From assembly GCA_903905065.1 (NCBI GenBank), contig CAIVEW010000030.1:1-54249 (forward strand): DNA of 54,249 nucleotides. The letters run 5' to 3'. A program made the position numbers and the translations under genes. The notes beneath the pieces were generated by a model. The model was not told where the DNA came from, ran no database searches, and worked only from the letters and a program-made list of their open reading frames with translations. Each line of letters opens with the position of its first letter. Position 1 is the first letter of the stretch. The stretch comes from an uncultured Bacteroidota bacterium. GTDB taxonomy: Bacteria; Bacteroidota; Bacteroidia; Chitinophagales; Chitinophagaceae. Below are positions 6,647 through 15,395 of this stretch, piece after piece.

Positions 6647-9385
6647 CTAATAAGGGGTGTCCCTATAATCTCTTCGCCTCACCAGCTTCAGGTCCTGCAA
6701 AATGGCAGACTTGACATTTATGGTAAACGTAAAGCTTTTGCGTGGGCCAAAGGGAATGGTTTGCAGGTGCATAGCCCAGCAATGCAAGTCGCGGTAAACG
6801 TCTATTGACGTAAGCGTAAGCTGGTGATAGGTAAAGTTATATCCGCTGCTGGCATTGATCTTCCAACGTTTGGTTACTTGCAGTTCGCCCTGGAAAGTAA
6901 GGGATTGGCTCAGCACTATCGTGTCGCGTTTAGAGAAGTAGGAATAGTTGTCATTAGCCGATAAGGAATAGCTGCAGTTGAAGCTCCAGGGTATATTAAA
7001 ATCAACATAGTCGTTATAACCAGCATTTCGCATGATGCGGCCATACTCTTCACTGTTAGTCGGATTATTGGCGCCGCCTATTGGCTTGGAGTGAAAGTTA
7101 GACCCCAGCGACATATTGGCACTGGAAAACCGGGCCAGCCCAAAACCTTTGTCCTCCATTGTTTCCGGAAGCCGGCGCGCCTTATCATAGTCAAACGCAT
7201 AGGGATCAAAACTCGCATTGGAGCTGATGTTTATTTTGTCCATCACATTCGTCCTGAAGTTCAAGCCTATATTGCTCCACTGGAAAGAGTCAGCGGCAGG
7301 GTTATAAGAGATCGTTGCGCCGAGCGCATCTATCAGCGTCACGTTCTTGAACCCGGTCACCGTATCCTTAGCGCTCCGCACCTTTATCTGCAGGTTGTTG
7401 TTCACGCCGAAATTCACCTGGCCGGCCTTGCCAATTGGCGGCGCCCCAACGATTGAAGTTAAGAAGGGCGACTGGTAAGTATAGTTCTGGAAATTGTTCG
7501 TTGAGTCGAGCCGCGTGCGGTAATAATAGTTGAAAGGAGATGCGGCAAAATCAGGATGATAGGTAAAGCCGACGGAAGGGGTGATCACGTGACGTATGCC
7601 TCTTAAACCACCATGCTTGAAAAGCTTCATACCGTAGATACGCGTTGAGAAGCTGACGCCCGCATTGAAGTCGCGGGCGGTGTAGAAACCATGCTGATCA
7701 TTACTGTCCAGCTTATTTAACACGCTATCATAAGTGCGGTACAACTTGTCGGTAAGCCAGTACTCATTATAGTTTACACTGAACGACATGTTAATGTACC
7801 TGAATATAGTATAGGAAGCGCTGATCGGAACAGAATGATGCAGACCAGTCTGGAAACTGGACAAGGACATATTTGAAATAAAGGGCCTGAAAAGGCTGTC
7901 GTAAAAAGTAGTACGATTGAGCATATCCACCGTATAGCTTGCGGTGATCTTATCGTACCACTTAGGTTTACCGCTTGCATTTTTTTTCTGGAACGGGTTT
8001 ATCTGCGCCACGTGGAAGTTTATATCCGGCAGCGTTACATTCACCTGGTGGGTTTCGGTATTTTGGTTATGCAATGCGCTGATGGTGAGCCCGAAGGGCG
8101 TGCCCTGCCAATTCTTCGAATAGCTGATGTTTGACTGGTACTGGTTCTGCAGTATCTGATTTGGGTCAAGGCTGTTATTGGAATAAAAAGAAGATGTACC
8201 GACCTGCACAGAAGCGTTAAAGCTCTGCCCCGGTATGGATTTAGGATCTGACTGATGCCGCCAGTTGACCATAAAGTCTTTTGTGACAGATGCATTTGGT
8301 TCAAAATCCTCACCGGTCTTATTATAGGCATACGACAAGCTGAACAACCCTTTGTAATGATAAATATCGCTGTAGTCGCTTATTTCGCTGAATGCATAAC
8401 TGCCCTTCGTGTACACATTAGCCTGCGTCAGGAAGTCGATATGGTCATTAACATACCAGTAATACCCGCCGTTCAGCAGGCCCAGGCCGCGCTGCTCCTC
8501 AATGGTGTAGGTTGGTATCACAAAGCCAGACTTCTGCTTCTCTGATACCGGGAATATCCCAAAGGGCAGCCAAAGCGGTGTAGGAACCCCCTCAATAGAC
8601 AAGTTACATGGCCCGGATACGATCACCTTCCCGGGGATCACTTTTATCTTCTTGGCCAGTATACCGAAGTGCGGTGTATCGAGCGCGCATGTCGTGTATA
8701 TGCTGTGGGCACCATAAATTGTCTGGTCCGGGTTTCGCTTCACTTGTTCGCTATACACAAAACCCTCTCCATACTGCGAATGCACATTCCGTACTATGGC
8801 ACGCTTGCTTTTGAAGTTATACTGCAGGGAGTCATAAGTGAATTTTTCCTTTCCCTGGGTAAACGTCTGCTTTACCGTCGTATCTTTCTCTTTCGCTGCT
8901 TCATAAGGCGCCGCTGATACCAGGTTAGACGACTGCTCATAAACTATCTGCCCGGCATTCAATTGCAGGTCCTGGTAGTTCACTTGTGCATCTCCGTACA
9001 GGTAAAAGAGATTCGTGTGCATATCCATGATCAGTGAGTCTCTTGCGGTGGCTTTGACCACATCCGGCAACGCGTCTTTTGATATCCTTATTCCAAGTGA
9101 CCGTTCAAGGGCCTTTCGTTTTGAGGTATCTGAAGCGGCCAGCGAATCTTTCTTCAGGCTGTCGTTGGCGATGAGGCCAAGGTCCACTTTGATGCTGTCG
9201 TTTCCGACCACTACCGGGTTCTTCTTTCCGGTGTCAGCACCCGCGCCGGGAGATGAAATAACACGCACATTATCAGATTGACAATAACCCTTATTTGTTA
9301 TAGAGAATATAAAAATGGCCGCCATACAGTAAGTAAAGCAACGCAATGATGGGAATTTTGAAATAAATTTACCGCGCTCACTCAT
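6647..9385 (-). CDS. lptD: LPS assembly outer-membrane protein LptD-like
   Basis: 912 residues. A hydrophobic N-terminus ending GYCQS (about 22-37) is the signal peptide. An OstA/LptA-like beta-jellyroll region follows at about 110-230, then a long beta-barrel domain with many aromatic strands and a strand-like C-terminus (...LVRRRDYRDTPY). LptD inserts lipopolysaccharide into the outer leaflet of the outer membrane. The gene is divergent from the amidase gene across about 70 bases, an arrangement I recall as common in Bacteroidota. A TATTTTTG box on the minus strand ends eight bases before ATG 9385. Longer than E. coli LptD (784 residues), as is usual in this phylum. Confidence 0.85.
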   Translation of the reverse strand: MSERGKFISKFPSLRCFTYCMAAIFIFSITNKGYCQSDNVRVISSPGAGADTGKKNPVVVGNDSIKVDLGLIANDSLKKDSLAASDTSKRKALERSLGIRISKDALPDVVKATARDSLIMDMHTNLFYLYGDAQVNYQDLQLNAGQIVYEQSSNLVSAAPYEAAKEKDTTVKQTFTQGKEKFTYDSLQYNFKSKRAIVRNVHSQYGEGFVYSEQVKRNPDQTIYGAHSIYTTCALDTPHFGILAKKIKVIPGKVIVSGPCNLSIEGVPTPLWLPFGIFPVSEKQKSGFVIPTYTIEEQRGLGLLNGGYYWYVNDHIDFLTQANVYTKGSYAFSEISDYSDIYHYKGLFSLSYAYNKTGEDFEPNASVTKDFMVNWRHQSDPKSIPGQSFNASVQVGTSSFYSNNSLDPNQILQNQYQSNISYSKNWQGTPFGLTISALHNQNTETHQVNVTLPDINFHVAQINPFQKKNASGKPKWYDKITASYTVDMLNRTTFYDSLFRPFISNMSLSSFQTGLHHSVPISASYTIFRYINMSFSVNYNEYWLTDKLYRTYDSVLNKLDSNDQHGFYTARDFNAGVSFSTRIYGMKLFKHGGLRGIRHVITPSVGFTYHPDFAASPFNYYYRTRLDSTNNFQNYTYQSPFLTSIVGAPPIGKAGQVNFGVNNNLQIKVRSAKDTVTGFKNVTLIDALGATISYNPAADSFQWSNIGLNFRTNVMDKINISSNASFDPYAFDYDKARRLPETMEDKGFGLARFSSANMSLGSNFHSKPIGGANNPTNSEEYGRIMRNAGYNDYVDFNIPWSFNCSYSLSANDNYSYFSKRDTIVLSQSLTFQGELQVTKRWKINASSGYNFTYHQLTLTSIDVYRDLHCWAMHLQTIPFGPRKSFTFTINVKSAILQDLKLVRRRDYRDTPY

Positions 9386-9393
9386 GGGCGTGA

Positions 9394-9401
9394 CAAAAAT
9401 A
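9394..9401 (-). promoter_or_regulatory. Promoter -7 element before lptD
   Basis: On the minus strand TATTTTTG matches TAnnTTTG and ends eight bases before the lptD ATG, implying a very short leader. No -33 motif was recognised in the short divergent spacer. Confidence 0.35.
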
Positions 9402-9455
9402 GTTATTTGAAGGTGAGGTTTTGATAGTTTGTATATTTAATCTTTTGTGAAACAT

Positions 9456-10298
9456 ATGATGCGCACCATATTAATTGCTGTGTTTACGTTGCTGCTTACC
9501 CCACACCTGGTTACAGCAAAGGGTAAGAAAATAACCAAAATTGTGATAGATGCCGGCCACGGCGGACAAAAGGACCCGGGCGCCCATGGATCTTTTTCGT
9601 ACGAGAAAGACATAACTCTGGCTGTAACGCTTAAACTCGGCAAAATATTACAAGACAGCATGAAGAGCGTAGATGTGATCTACACCCGTACAACAGATGT
9701 CTATCCCAGCCTGGTAGAAAGGCATGAAATAGCCAACAAGGCAAATGCCGACCTTTTTATAGCGATCCATGTTAACTCCACGCCGTTTACCTACACCAAG
9801 GTGCTGGAAGGCTACAAAACGGTAAAACGGCATCACAAAACCGTGAAGCAGCCCATCTACCGCAAGATTCAGCACCACGAAACTACCCGGAAGGGCGTAG
9901 AAACATATGTACTGGCGCTGCATCGTAACTCTCAAAAAGAAAAATCCATAGGTGAATACAGTGACAATCTTTCGGAAGAACCCGGCCTGATGAATGTGAA
10001 CGATCCGCAGACGAGCATCATTCTTGCCCAGTATTCACAGGCTTTCCTCAGCAAGAGTGTAAACCTGGGCACCCGGATACAAGAGGCGTTTGGCGCACAA
10101 GGGCGGCCAGACCTGGGCGTAAAGCAATTACCCCTGGAGGTGCTTGCCGGCAGCGCCATGCCCGCCGTGCTGGTAGAAATGGGCTTTATCACCAACATTA
10201 ACGAAGAAAAATATCTCAATTCGGAAGAGGGCCAAGAACAAGTGGCAATGGCCATATATAAAGGCATAAAGGCCTATAAAACAGATGTTGAGCGCTAA
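9456..10298 (+). CDS. N-acetylmuramoyl-L-alanine amidase (Amidase_3)
   Basis: A zinc amidase that cleaves the bond between muramic acid and the peptide in peptidoglycan, acting in the periplasm. After a signal peptide (about residues 1-22, ...LVTAKG) the catalytic set is visible: His35 in DAGHGG, Glu88 in LVERHE, His105 in AIHVNS and Glu241 in VEMGF. An insert of about 45 basic, His-rich residues between the second and third blocks is typical of AmiC-like enzymes with a gating segment. The frame is open back to GTG 9447; ATG 9456 is preferred and keeps the whole signal peptide. Divergent from lptD, both serving the envelope. Confidence 0.92.
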   Translation: MMRTILIAVFTLLLTPHLVTAKGKKITKIVIDAGHGGQKDPGAHGSFSYEKDITLAVTLKLGKILQDSMKSVDVIYTRTTDVYPSLVERHEIANKANADLFIAIHVNSTPFTYTKVLEGYKTVKRHHKTVKQPIYRKIQHHETTRKGVETYVLALHRNSQKEKSIGEYSDNLSEEPGLMNVNDPQTSIILAQYSQAFLSKSVNLGTRIQEAFGAQGRPDLGVKQLPLEVLAGSAMPAVLVEMGFITNINEEKYLNSEEGQEQVAMAIYKGIKAYKTDVER

Positions 10299-10363
10299 CG
10301 CAAAACAACCATTAACTATAAGTTAGTGCTTCGGTTATATTTATTTTGCCATCTTCAGCTGTT

Positions 10364-10395
10364 TTTGCATTTTTATAGCTTTTTTTTTATCTTTG
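10364..10395 (+). promoter_or_regulatory. Bacteroidota-type promoter of the EGF-like lipoprotein gene
   Basis: A -33 element TTTG (10364-10367) and a -7 element TATCTTTG (10388-10395) are separated by 20 bases, which fits the consensus TTTG-N19-21-TAnnTTTG. This is the best complete promoter in the window. The ATG follows 25 bases later. Confidence 0.65.
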
Positions 10396-10420
10396 AACGA
10401 ATTAAAACATTTTCATACCA

Positions 10421-10972
10421 ATGAAAGCCCGCTTAAAAATTATTTCCATTACCACACTGCTCTCGTTTTCGGTGTTTGCAGCAATCGTTTATTCATCCTG
10501 CAACCGGGACCAGTGCAAATCCATAGTATGCGCCTACGGCGGTGTCTGTAACAATGGAGTATGTAACTGCCCATCGGGATATGAAGGCACAAACTGTGAA
10601 ACGATCTCCCGCCAGAAATTTTTAGGGAACTGGTCGGTATTTGAAAAGGGGAGCGAAACTGAAGCGGCACAATATCCCGTTAGTATCTCTGAAGGGGCCA
10701 GGATCACAGATGTCGTGATCACCAATTTCTACAATTATTTTACCGTACCGGTTTACGCAACTATAATTCATGATACTATTATGATACCTAACCAGCAGTA
10801 CCAGGGCAAAGTTCTGGTGGGCGTCGGTTATGTCTACACGAATGTTACTTATGGCCAGTATGGTGCAATCAATATGCAGTACGAAATAGTGGATACAGCT
10901 ACTCAAGCTGTTAATGATTTTGGCTATAACCCGATCCTTGATCACAGCAGCGCTTCGGCGTGGAATAAATAA
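10421..10972 (+). CDS. Lipoprotein with an EGF-like domain
   Basis: 183 residues. An N-terminal hydrophobic stretch ends at the lipobox VYSSC with Cys27 as the lipidated residue. Directly after it is one EGF-like domain with six cysteines at 32, 37, 43, 48, 50 and 59, in the spacing C-x4-C-x5-C-x4-C-x-C-x8-C (CNCPSGYEGTNC). The remaining ~120 residues are beta-rich with no recognised family (KFLGNWSVFEKGSE... resembles the start of lipocalin-like repeats). Probably outer-membrane anchored and surface- or periplasm-facing; ligand unknown. It has its own promoter and a following terminator, so it is monocistronic. Confidence 0.8.
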   Translation: MKARLKIISITTLLSFSVFAAIVYSSCNRDQCKSIVCAYGGVCNNGVCNCPSGYEGTNCETISRQKFLGNWSVFEKGSETEAAQYPVSISEGARITDVVITNFYNYFTVPVYATIIHDTIMIPNQQYQGKVLVGVGYVYTNVTYGQYGAINMQYEIVDTATQAVNDFGYNPILDHSSASAWNK

Positions 10973-10993
10973 CTTTCTGACTCCAAAATAATT

Positions 10994-11017
10994 ACAAGCC
11001 TCCCTTGGGAGGCTTGT
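10994..11017 (+). terminator. Terminator after the EGF-like lipoprotein gene
   Basis: Arms ACAAGCCTCCC and GGGAGGCTTGT are perfectly complementary around a two-base centre, and GTTCGTTT follows. It lies 22 bases after the stop codon. Confidence 0.75.
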
Positions 11018-11096
11018 TCGTTTAGACGGTTTACTCCCCGCTTTGGAGCCGAAATGATGTGAACAAAAAGATAGCGCTACATTTTACTATCTTACC

Positions 11097-11104
11097 TAAC
11101 TTTG
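11097..11104 (+). promoter_or_regulatory. Promoter -7 element abutting cmk
   Basis: TAACTTTG matches TAnnTTTG and ends four bases before ATG 11109. Transcription would start on or next to the start codon, so the mRNA may be leaderless. No -33 element was recognised. Confidence 0.4.
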
Positions 11105-11108
11105 CTAT

Positions 11109-11822
11109 ATGTCGACGCAGAAGATCATAGTAGCTATTGACGGGTATTCCTCCTGCGGCAAGAGTACGCTGGCTAAAGAGCTCGCGACGAAACTGAAATA
11201 TAGTTACATAGACAGCGGCGCCATGTATCGCGCGATAACTCTTTATTTTCTCAGGAACCACGTAGATTTCAGCGACCATAGCAAAGTGCTCGACGCCATA
11301 GCGAACATCAATATTTCGTTTGTATACAATGAGCAAACGCAGAACTCAGATATCCATCTGAATGACGAAAATGTTGCCCCTTACATCCGAGATATGATCA
11401 TTTCGGAAAAAGTAAGTGAAGTCGCCGCCATAAGGGAAGTACGCTCATTTGCGGTAGCCCAGCAGAAACGCATGGGAAGGAAAAAAGGGATAGTCATGGA
11501 CGGGAGAGACATAGGCACCGCCGTATTCCCCGATGCCGAATTGAAGATCTTTATGACCGCCGATCCGGAAGTACGTGTCATGCGCCGCTTCAAGGAGATG
11601 TACGAAACCAACCCCCACATTACCATTGATGAGGTGCGCCACAACCTGGAACTGCGCGACTATATTGACAGCACACGTGAAGAAAGCCCTTTACATCGCG
11701 CTGACGATGCGATATTACTTGACAATAGCGGCCTCACCAAGGAGGAACAGCTTAAAATCGTGCTAAATTGGGTAACAGAAAAAATAACCCCAACCCCTAA
11801 AGGGGCGACCCCTCAATACTAA
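11109..11822 (+). CDS. cmk: (d)CMP kinase
   Basis: It phosphorylates CMP and dCMP with ATP in pyrimidine nucleotide salvage. The 237-residue product opens with IVAIDGYSSCGKST (P-loop at 12-19), then YIDSGAMYRAIT, VMDGRDIGTAVFPDAELKIFMTA and the lid RDYIDSTREESPLHRADDA, all cytidylate kinase hallmarks. The last residues (about TPTPKGATPQY) are encoded by a G+C-rich palindromic repeat (CCCCTAAAGGGG), so the C-terminus has apparently been rewritten by a repeat insertion. The ATG agrees with the family N-terminus. Convergent with csbD. Confidence 0.95.
   Translation: MSTQKIIVAIDGYSSCGKSTLAKELATKLKYSYIDSGAMYRAITLYFLRNHVDFSDHSKVLDAIANINISFVYNEQTQNSDIHLNDENVAPYIRDMIISEKVSEVAAIREVRSFAVAQQKRMGRKKGIVMDGRDIGTAVFPDAELKIFMTADPEVRVMRRFKEMYETNPHITIDEVRHNLELRDYIDSTREESPLHRADDAILLDNSGLTKEEQLKIVLNWVTEKITPTPKGATPQY
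11788..11805. repeat. Palindromic repeat forming the end of cmk
   Basis: CCCCAACCCCTAAAGGGG includes the perfect palindrome CCCCTAAAGGGG apart from its centre. It is followed by CGACCCCTC and, some 30 bases later, GTCCCCTTAGTGG, a diverged partner. Similar words are frequent between genes in Bacteroidota (recalled). Here the element encodes the cmk C-terminal residues and may also serve as its terminator. Confidence 0.5.
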
Positions 11823-11860
11823 AGAAGTGATTAAGAGAACGTCCCCTTAGTGGCTGCTGG

Positions 11861-12046
11861 TTACAGTGATTTTAGCCAGTGTACCACTTCATCCCTTGTT
11901 TTACCCAATTTCTTTTGAAGGCGGCCGTATAGCTCGTCATCTTTGCCATCTTCATATTCGAGGTCATCATCGGTCAGGTCAGCGTGCTGCTGTTTTATTT
12001 TGCCTTTCAATTCATTCCACCTGCCTTTTATTTCTAACTTGTCCAT
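11861..12046 (-). CDS. CsbD family stress protein
   Basis: 61 residues, [20 protein letters not shown] at the start and repeated charged helices ([25 protein letters not shown]), the classic CsbD-like pattern. These small soluble proteins are induced in general stress responses in several bacteria; the molecular function is unknown. Convergent with cmk and divergent from the beta-lactamase gene. Confidence 0.85.
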   Translation of the reverse strand: MDKLEIKGRWNELKGKIKQQHADLTDDDLEYEDGKDDELYGRLQKKLGKTRDEVVHWLKSL

Positions 12047-12184
12047 AACGTTATTTTTTCTTTTTACCCCTTAAAATCCATGCCAGAAGACTAAAAACAA
12101 GAAAAATAAAATTTCAAATTCCAATGCCGCCGGCAACAGATAAGCAATAATGACTAATTTCGCATTCGCTAAAAAAGCAGTTTT

Positions 12185-13045
12185 ATGCCCATAAGAACGC
12201 TGTGTATTTTATTTTTCGTTGTCCTCTTGTCGTCTTGTACCCAAACCCGGATCACAGATCATACCGAATGGGGCAAGTACTTTGAGCAAAATGGCATTAA
12301 AAACGCTTGCTTTATGATGCGTGACAATAACCACGAGTCTATACACTATTATAATAAAGAACGGTGTCTGCAGCGGTTTCTCCCTGCTTCTACTTTCAAG
12401 ATATTCAATTCACTGGCAGCCCTTGAAACTGCAGTTGCCCCTGATGACCAACTTATTATAAAATGGGACGGCATTGTTCGCTCCAGGCCGGAATGGAATA
12501 AGGATATGACGATGCGCGAAGCCTTCAAAGTAAGTAATGTGGGTTACTACCAGGAAATAGCCCGACGCGTAGGCCCCGCGAGGATGCAACACTACCTGGA
12601 CACCGTGAAATATGGCAACATGAAAATGGAAGGCAAAATAGATACTTTCTGGCTTAACAACTCCCTGCAGATCTCTCCTGATGAGCAGATCGGATTCGTT
12701 AAAAAGCTATATTTCGCAGAACTGCCGTTTTCTGAGCGTACCCAGCGCATCGTAAAAACGATGATGCTACAGGAGCAAACCCCGGGGTATAACCTCTATT
12801 ACAAAACAGGAACAGGGCATGTAGGTGATAAATATATTTATTGGGTAGTGGGTTTCGCAGAACGGGTAGAGCATGTAAAGGAGCAGGAAGGTTCGATGAA
12901 CAAAAGTGGCGAACGCAATTATCCATATTTCTTCGCTGAAAATTTTGAAATGCCCATTGCGGACACAACAAAAGATTGGTTCAAAGTACGGATCGATATC
13001 CTGCACGACATATTGAAAGACTATGGCGCAATACCAAGATCGTAG
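12185..13045 (+). CDS. Class D (OXA-type) beta-lactamase, lipoprotein
   Basis: 286 residues. A lipoprotein signal ends LLSSC with Cys18. Every class D signature is present and correctly spaced: STFK with Ser69 and Lys72, SNV (117-119), YGN (143-145), Trp156 in FWLNNSLQISPDEQ and KTG (207-209). The serine acylates beta-lactams and the carboxylated Lys72 would activate water, so hydrolytic activity is expected. The nearest alternative is a BlaR-type sensor domain, but no transmembrane/protease part exists. Anchored in the outer or inner membrane facing the periplasm. Flanked by housekeeping genes with no integrase or resistance cassette, so probably an intrinsic chromosomal enzyme. Confidence 0.9.
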   Translation: MPIRTLCILFFVVLLSSCTQTRITDHTEWGKYFEQNGIKNACFMMRDNNHESIHYYNKERCLQRFLPASTFKIFNSLAALETAVAPDDQLIIKWDGIVRSRPEWNKDMTMREAFKVSNVGYYQEIARRVGPARMQHYLDTVKYGNMKMEGKIDTFWLNNSLQISPDEQIGFVKKLYFAELPFSERTQRIVKTMMLQEQTPGYNLYYKTGTGHVGDKYIYWVVGFAERVEHVKEQEGSMNKSGERNYPYFFAENFEMPIADTTKDWFKVRIDILHDILKDYGAIPRS

Positions 13046-13107
13046 CATTCCGGTCTCAGGTAATTTCCTTATATTGAACTCGCTTTTTCATTTTCAAATA
13101 ATAACCA

Positions 13108-14127
13108 ATGGAATTTACCGCAAAACAAATAGCCGGCATTTTGAACGGGCAGATAGAAGGGGATGCAGAGGTGAAGATCACAAAATTATCTAAAATAGAA
13201 GAAGGGGAACCTGGCTCTATATCCTTCCTGGCAAACCCGGCCTACACACAGTACATATACGGCACAAAAGCCTCTCTGGTTATTGTAAATAAAGACTTTG
13301 CGCCCACCGCGCCTGTACAGGCAACACTGATACGCGTGGAAAGCGCTGCAGCAGCCTTTGCAAAGCTGCTTGAAATGTATAACCAGGTAAAATTGAACAA
13401 AACCGGAGTATCAAAACATGCCTATATATCGGAGAGCGCAAAAGTCGGGGAGCACCTTTATGCGGGAGAATTTGCAGTTATCAGTGACAATGTGCGAATC
13501 GGCAGCAATGTAAAAATATATCCACAAGTGTTTGTGGGTGATAATGTAACAATAGGCGACAATACCACATTATTTGCAGGCGTAAAAATCTACTCGGATA
13601 CACAGATCGGCAAGGATTGCATCATCCACTCCGGCACGGTGATCGGCAGCGATGGATTTCGCTTTGAACCGCAAAATGAAGGCAATAAAAAGGTTCCTCA
13701 GATAGGGAACGTAATCATAGAAGATGATGTAGAAATAGGCGCTAACTGCGCGATAGACCGGGCCACGCTCGGGTCCACGATCCTGCGCAAAGGAGTTAAA
13801 TTCGACAACCTGGTGCACATAGCCCATAATGTGGAAATAGGCGAAAACAGTTATCTCGCTGCCTGCAACGTGGTAGCGGGGTCTACGAAGATCGGCAAAA
13901 ACTGCATGTTCAGCGGACAGGTGGGCATCGTTGGCCATTTGAATATTGCAGATAACACCATCATCACCGCGCAATCAGGCATATCAAAAAGTATAACAAA
14001 AGCCGGTGAGGTTTACATGGGCTCGCCTGCATTTGACGCTAACAAGTATCGCAAAGCATATATCCACTTCCGCAACCTGGATGCACTAGTGCAGCGCGTG
14101 GATAAGATCGAGAAACATATTAAGTAA
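13108..14127 (+). CDS. lpxD: UDP-3-O-acylglucosamine N-acyltransferase LpxD
   Basis: Third step of lipid A synthesis: transfers a 3-hydroxyacyl chain from acyl-ACP to the 2-amino group of UDP-3-O-acyl-glucosamine. 339 residues: an N-terminal uridine-binding domain (about 1-100, with [23 protein letters not shown]), then a left-handed beta-helix of hexapeptide repeats ([20 protein letters not shown] and so on) and a C-terminal helix. The catalytic His is in [14 protein letters not shown] near residue 248. Length and order are normal. It lies between a beta-lactamase and a beta-lactamase-like gene, 62 bases after the former. Confidence 0.95.
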   Translation: MEFTAKQIAGILNGQIEGDAEVKITKLSKIEEGEPGSISFLANPAYTQYIYGTKASLVIVNKDFAPTAPVQATLIRVESAAAAFAKLLEMYNQVKLNKTGVSKHAYISESAKVGEHLYAGEFAVISDNVRIGSNVKIYPQVFVGDNVTIGDNTTLFAGVKIYSDTQIGKDCIIHSGTVIGSDGFRFEPQNEGNKKVPQIGNVIIEDDVEIGANCAIDRATLGSTILRKGVKFDNLVHIAHNVEIGENSYLAACNVVAGSTKIGKNCMFSGQVGIVGHLNIADNTIITAQSGISKSITKAGEVYMGSPAFDANKYRKAYIHFRNLDALVQRVDKIEKHIK

Positions 14128-14345
14128 CAACAACAAACATCTTGCCTCTTTTAATAATTTTTTACAGAACCATTTCATAACTATCTGCAAAACAGCTTGT
14201 TATAGAATTTGCCTGAAAACTTCCTTTTTGGCAGCTATTTTGCACCGTTAATTAGCCACAACTATGCTGTTGTTAACCCCAAATTTTCGGGGATGCAATG
14301 GTTGTAATTTAATTTGCAAAGCACCTGATAAGCGCCCTGATCAAA

Positions 14346-15377
14346 ATGCTTAAAAAACTCCTGAGTTTAAAAATCTCTTTCCTCTACCTTATCCCAGCGG
14401 TGATAGTCGGAATGATATTTTTTTTCGTTTTCAAGAAACCCACCGGCATAAATCAGGATGCAGGCAGTAACGCGATCCACGTAAGTGCTGAAAACACTAC
14501 GGTAGAGTGTGGTGAGAATACCTTCCGGCTAAAAGGCTTTAAATATATTAAACCACTGATCAATCAGGACCGCGAATGTGAGTCTTCGCGCTACTCGGCA
14601 TTAAAAGAGAATCTTAAGAATTTTATTGAAGACCAGACCCGGTCGGGCAACATTTCCTGTGCATCTGTTTATTTGAAAAATTTGGGCCCCGGCGAAGACT
14701 GGATATCCGTATATCCAAAACTGGACTATCATCCTGCATCATTAGGCAAAGTGCCAATAATGATCACCTACCTGAAGAAATCGGAATCAGTGCCAGGACT
14801 GCTTGATAAGGAGATAGTGTACACCCGGGATTCTAAAATAGTGCCAACGCAAAATTTTGTTACTGACAGCATCAGGCCTGGCCATAAATATAAAGTACGG
14901 GAACTGCTTTACCAGATGATCGCCAACTCCGATAACCATGCAACCCAATTGCTACAGGACAACATAGATTTCGCAAGCTTTAAAAAAACCATCACCGACC
15001 TTGGGTTTGACGACGCAAAGCTCGTTGACACTAACTATAAATTCAAAGCAAGGGAATATTCCATATTCCTTGAAGCACTTTACAATGCGGGGTATTTGAA
15101 CATTACTTCGTCGGAATATGCGTCTTCACTGCTCGCGCAATGCAAATTCAAGGATGGCATTTTGAAGAACCTCCCGGCAGGAGTGAAGGCTATTCATAAA
15201 TTTGGCGAATACTCTGCCGACGAAAACAAAGAGCTTCATGAATCTGCGATCATCTACATCAACAACAATGCCTACCTGATCACCATCATGTCCAAGGGCC
15301 ACGACTTTAAAAAATTATCCGATCTCATGGGCCAGCTCTCCAAAATGGTCTATGATTATATGACCACGAGTGCATAA
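14346..15377 (+). CDS. Class A beta-lactamase-like serine hydrolase, membrane-anchored
   Basis: 343 residues. An N-terminal membrane anchor (about 12-30) is followed by a beta-lactamase/transpeptidase fold with SLGK (Ser132, Lys135), SDN (195-197) and KFG (285-287) in place of KTG. The omega-loop ExxLN of true class A enzymes is not seen (the region reads LVDTNYKFKAREYS), so penicillin hydrolysis is doubtful; a peptidase or penicillin-binding role is as likely. Two cysteine-containing segments (55 and 78) precede the catalytic domain. Own spacer of 218 bases upstream with a possible TATTTTG box near 14238. Convergent with recG. Confidence 0.75.
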   Translation: MLKKLLSLKISFLYLIPAVIVGMIFFFVFKKPTGINQDAGSNAIHVSAENTTVECGENTFRLKGFKYIKPLINQDRECESSRYSALKENLKNFIEDQTRSGNISCASVYLKNLGPGEDWISVYPKLDYHPASLGKVPIMITYLKKSESVPGLLDKEIVYTRDSKIVPTQNFVTDSIRPGHKYKVRELLYQMIANSDNHATQLLQDNIDFASFKKTITDLGFDDAKLVDTNYKFKAREYSIFLEALYNAGYLNITSSEYASSLLAQCKFKDGILKNLPAGVKAIHKFGEYSADENKELHESAIIYINNNAYLITIMSKGHDFKKLSDLMGQLSKMVYDYMTTSA

Positions 15378-15395
15378 AGCGGGTGGAACGCGGCA

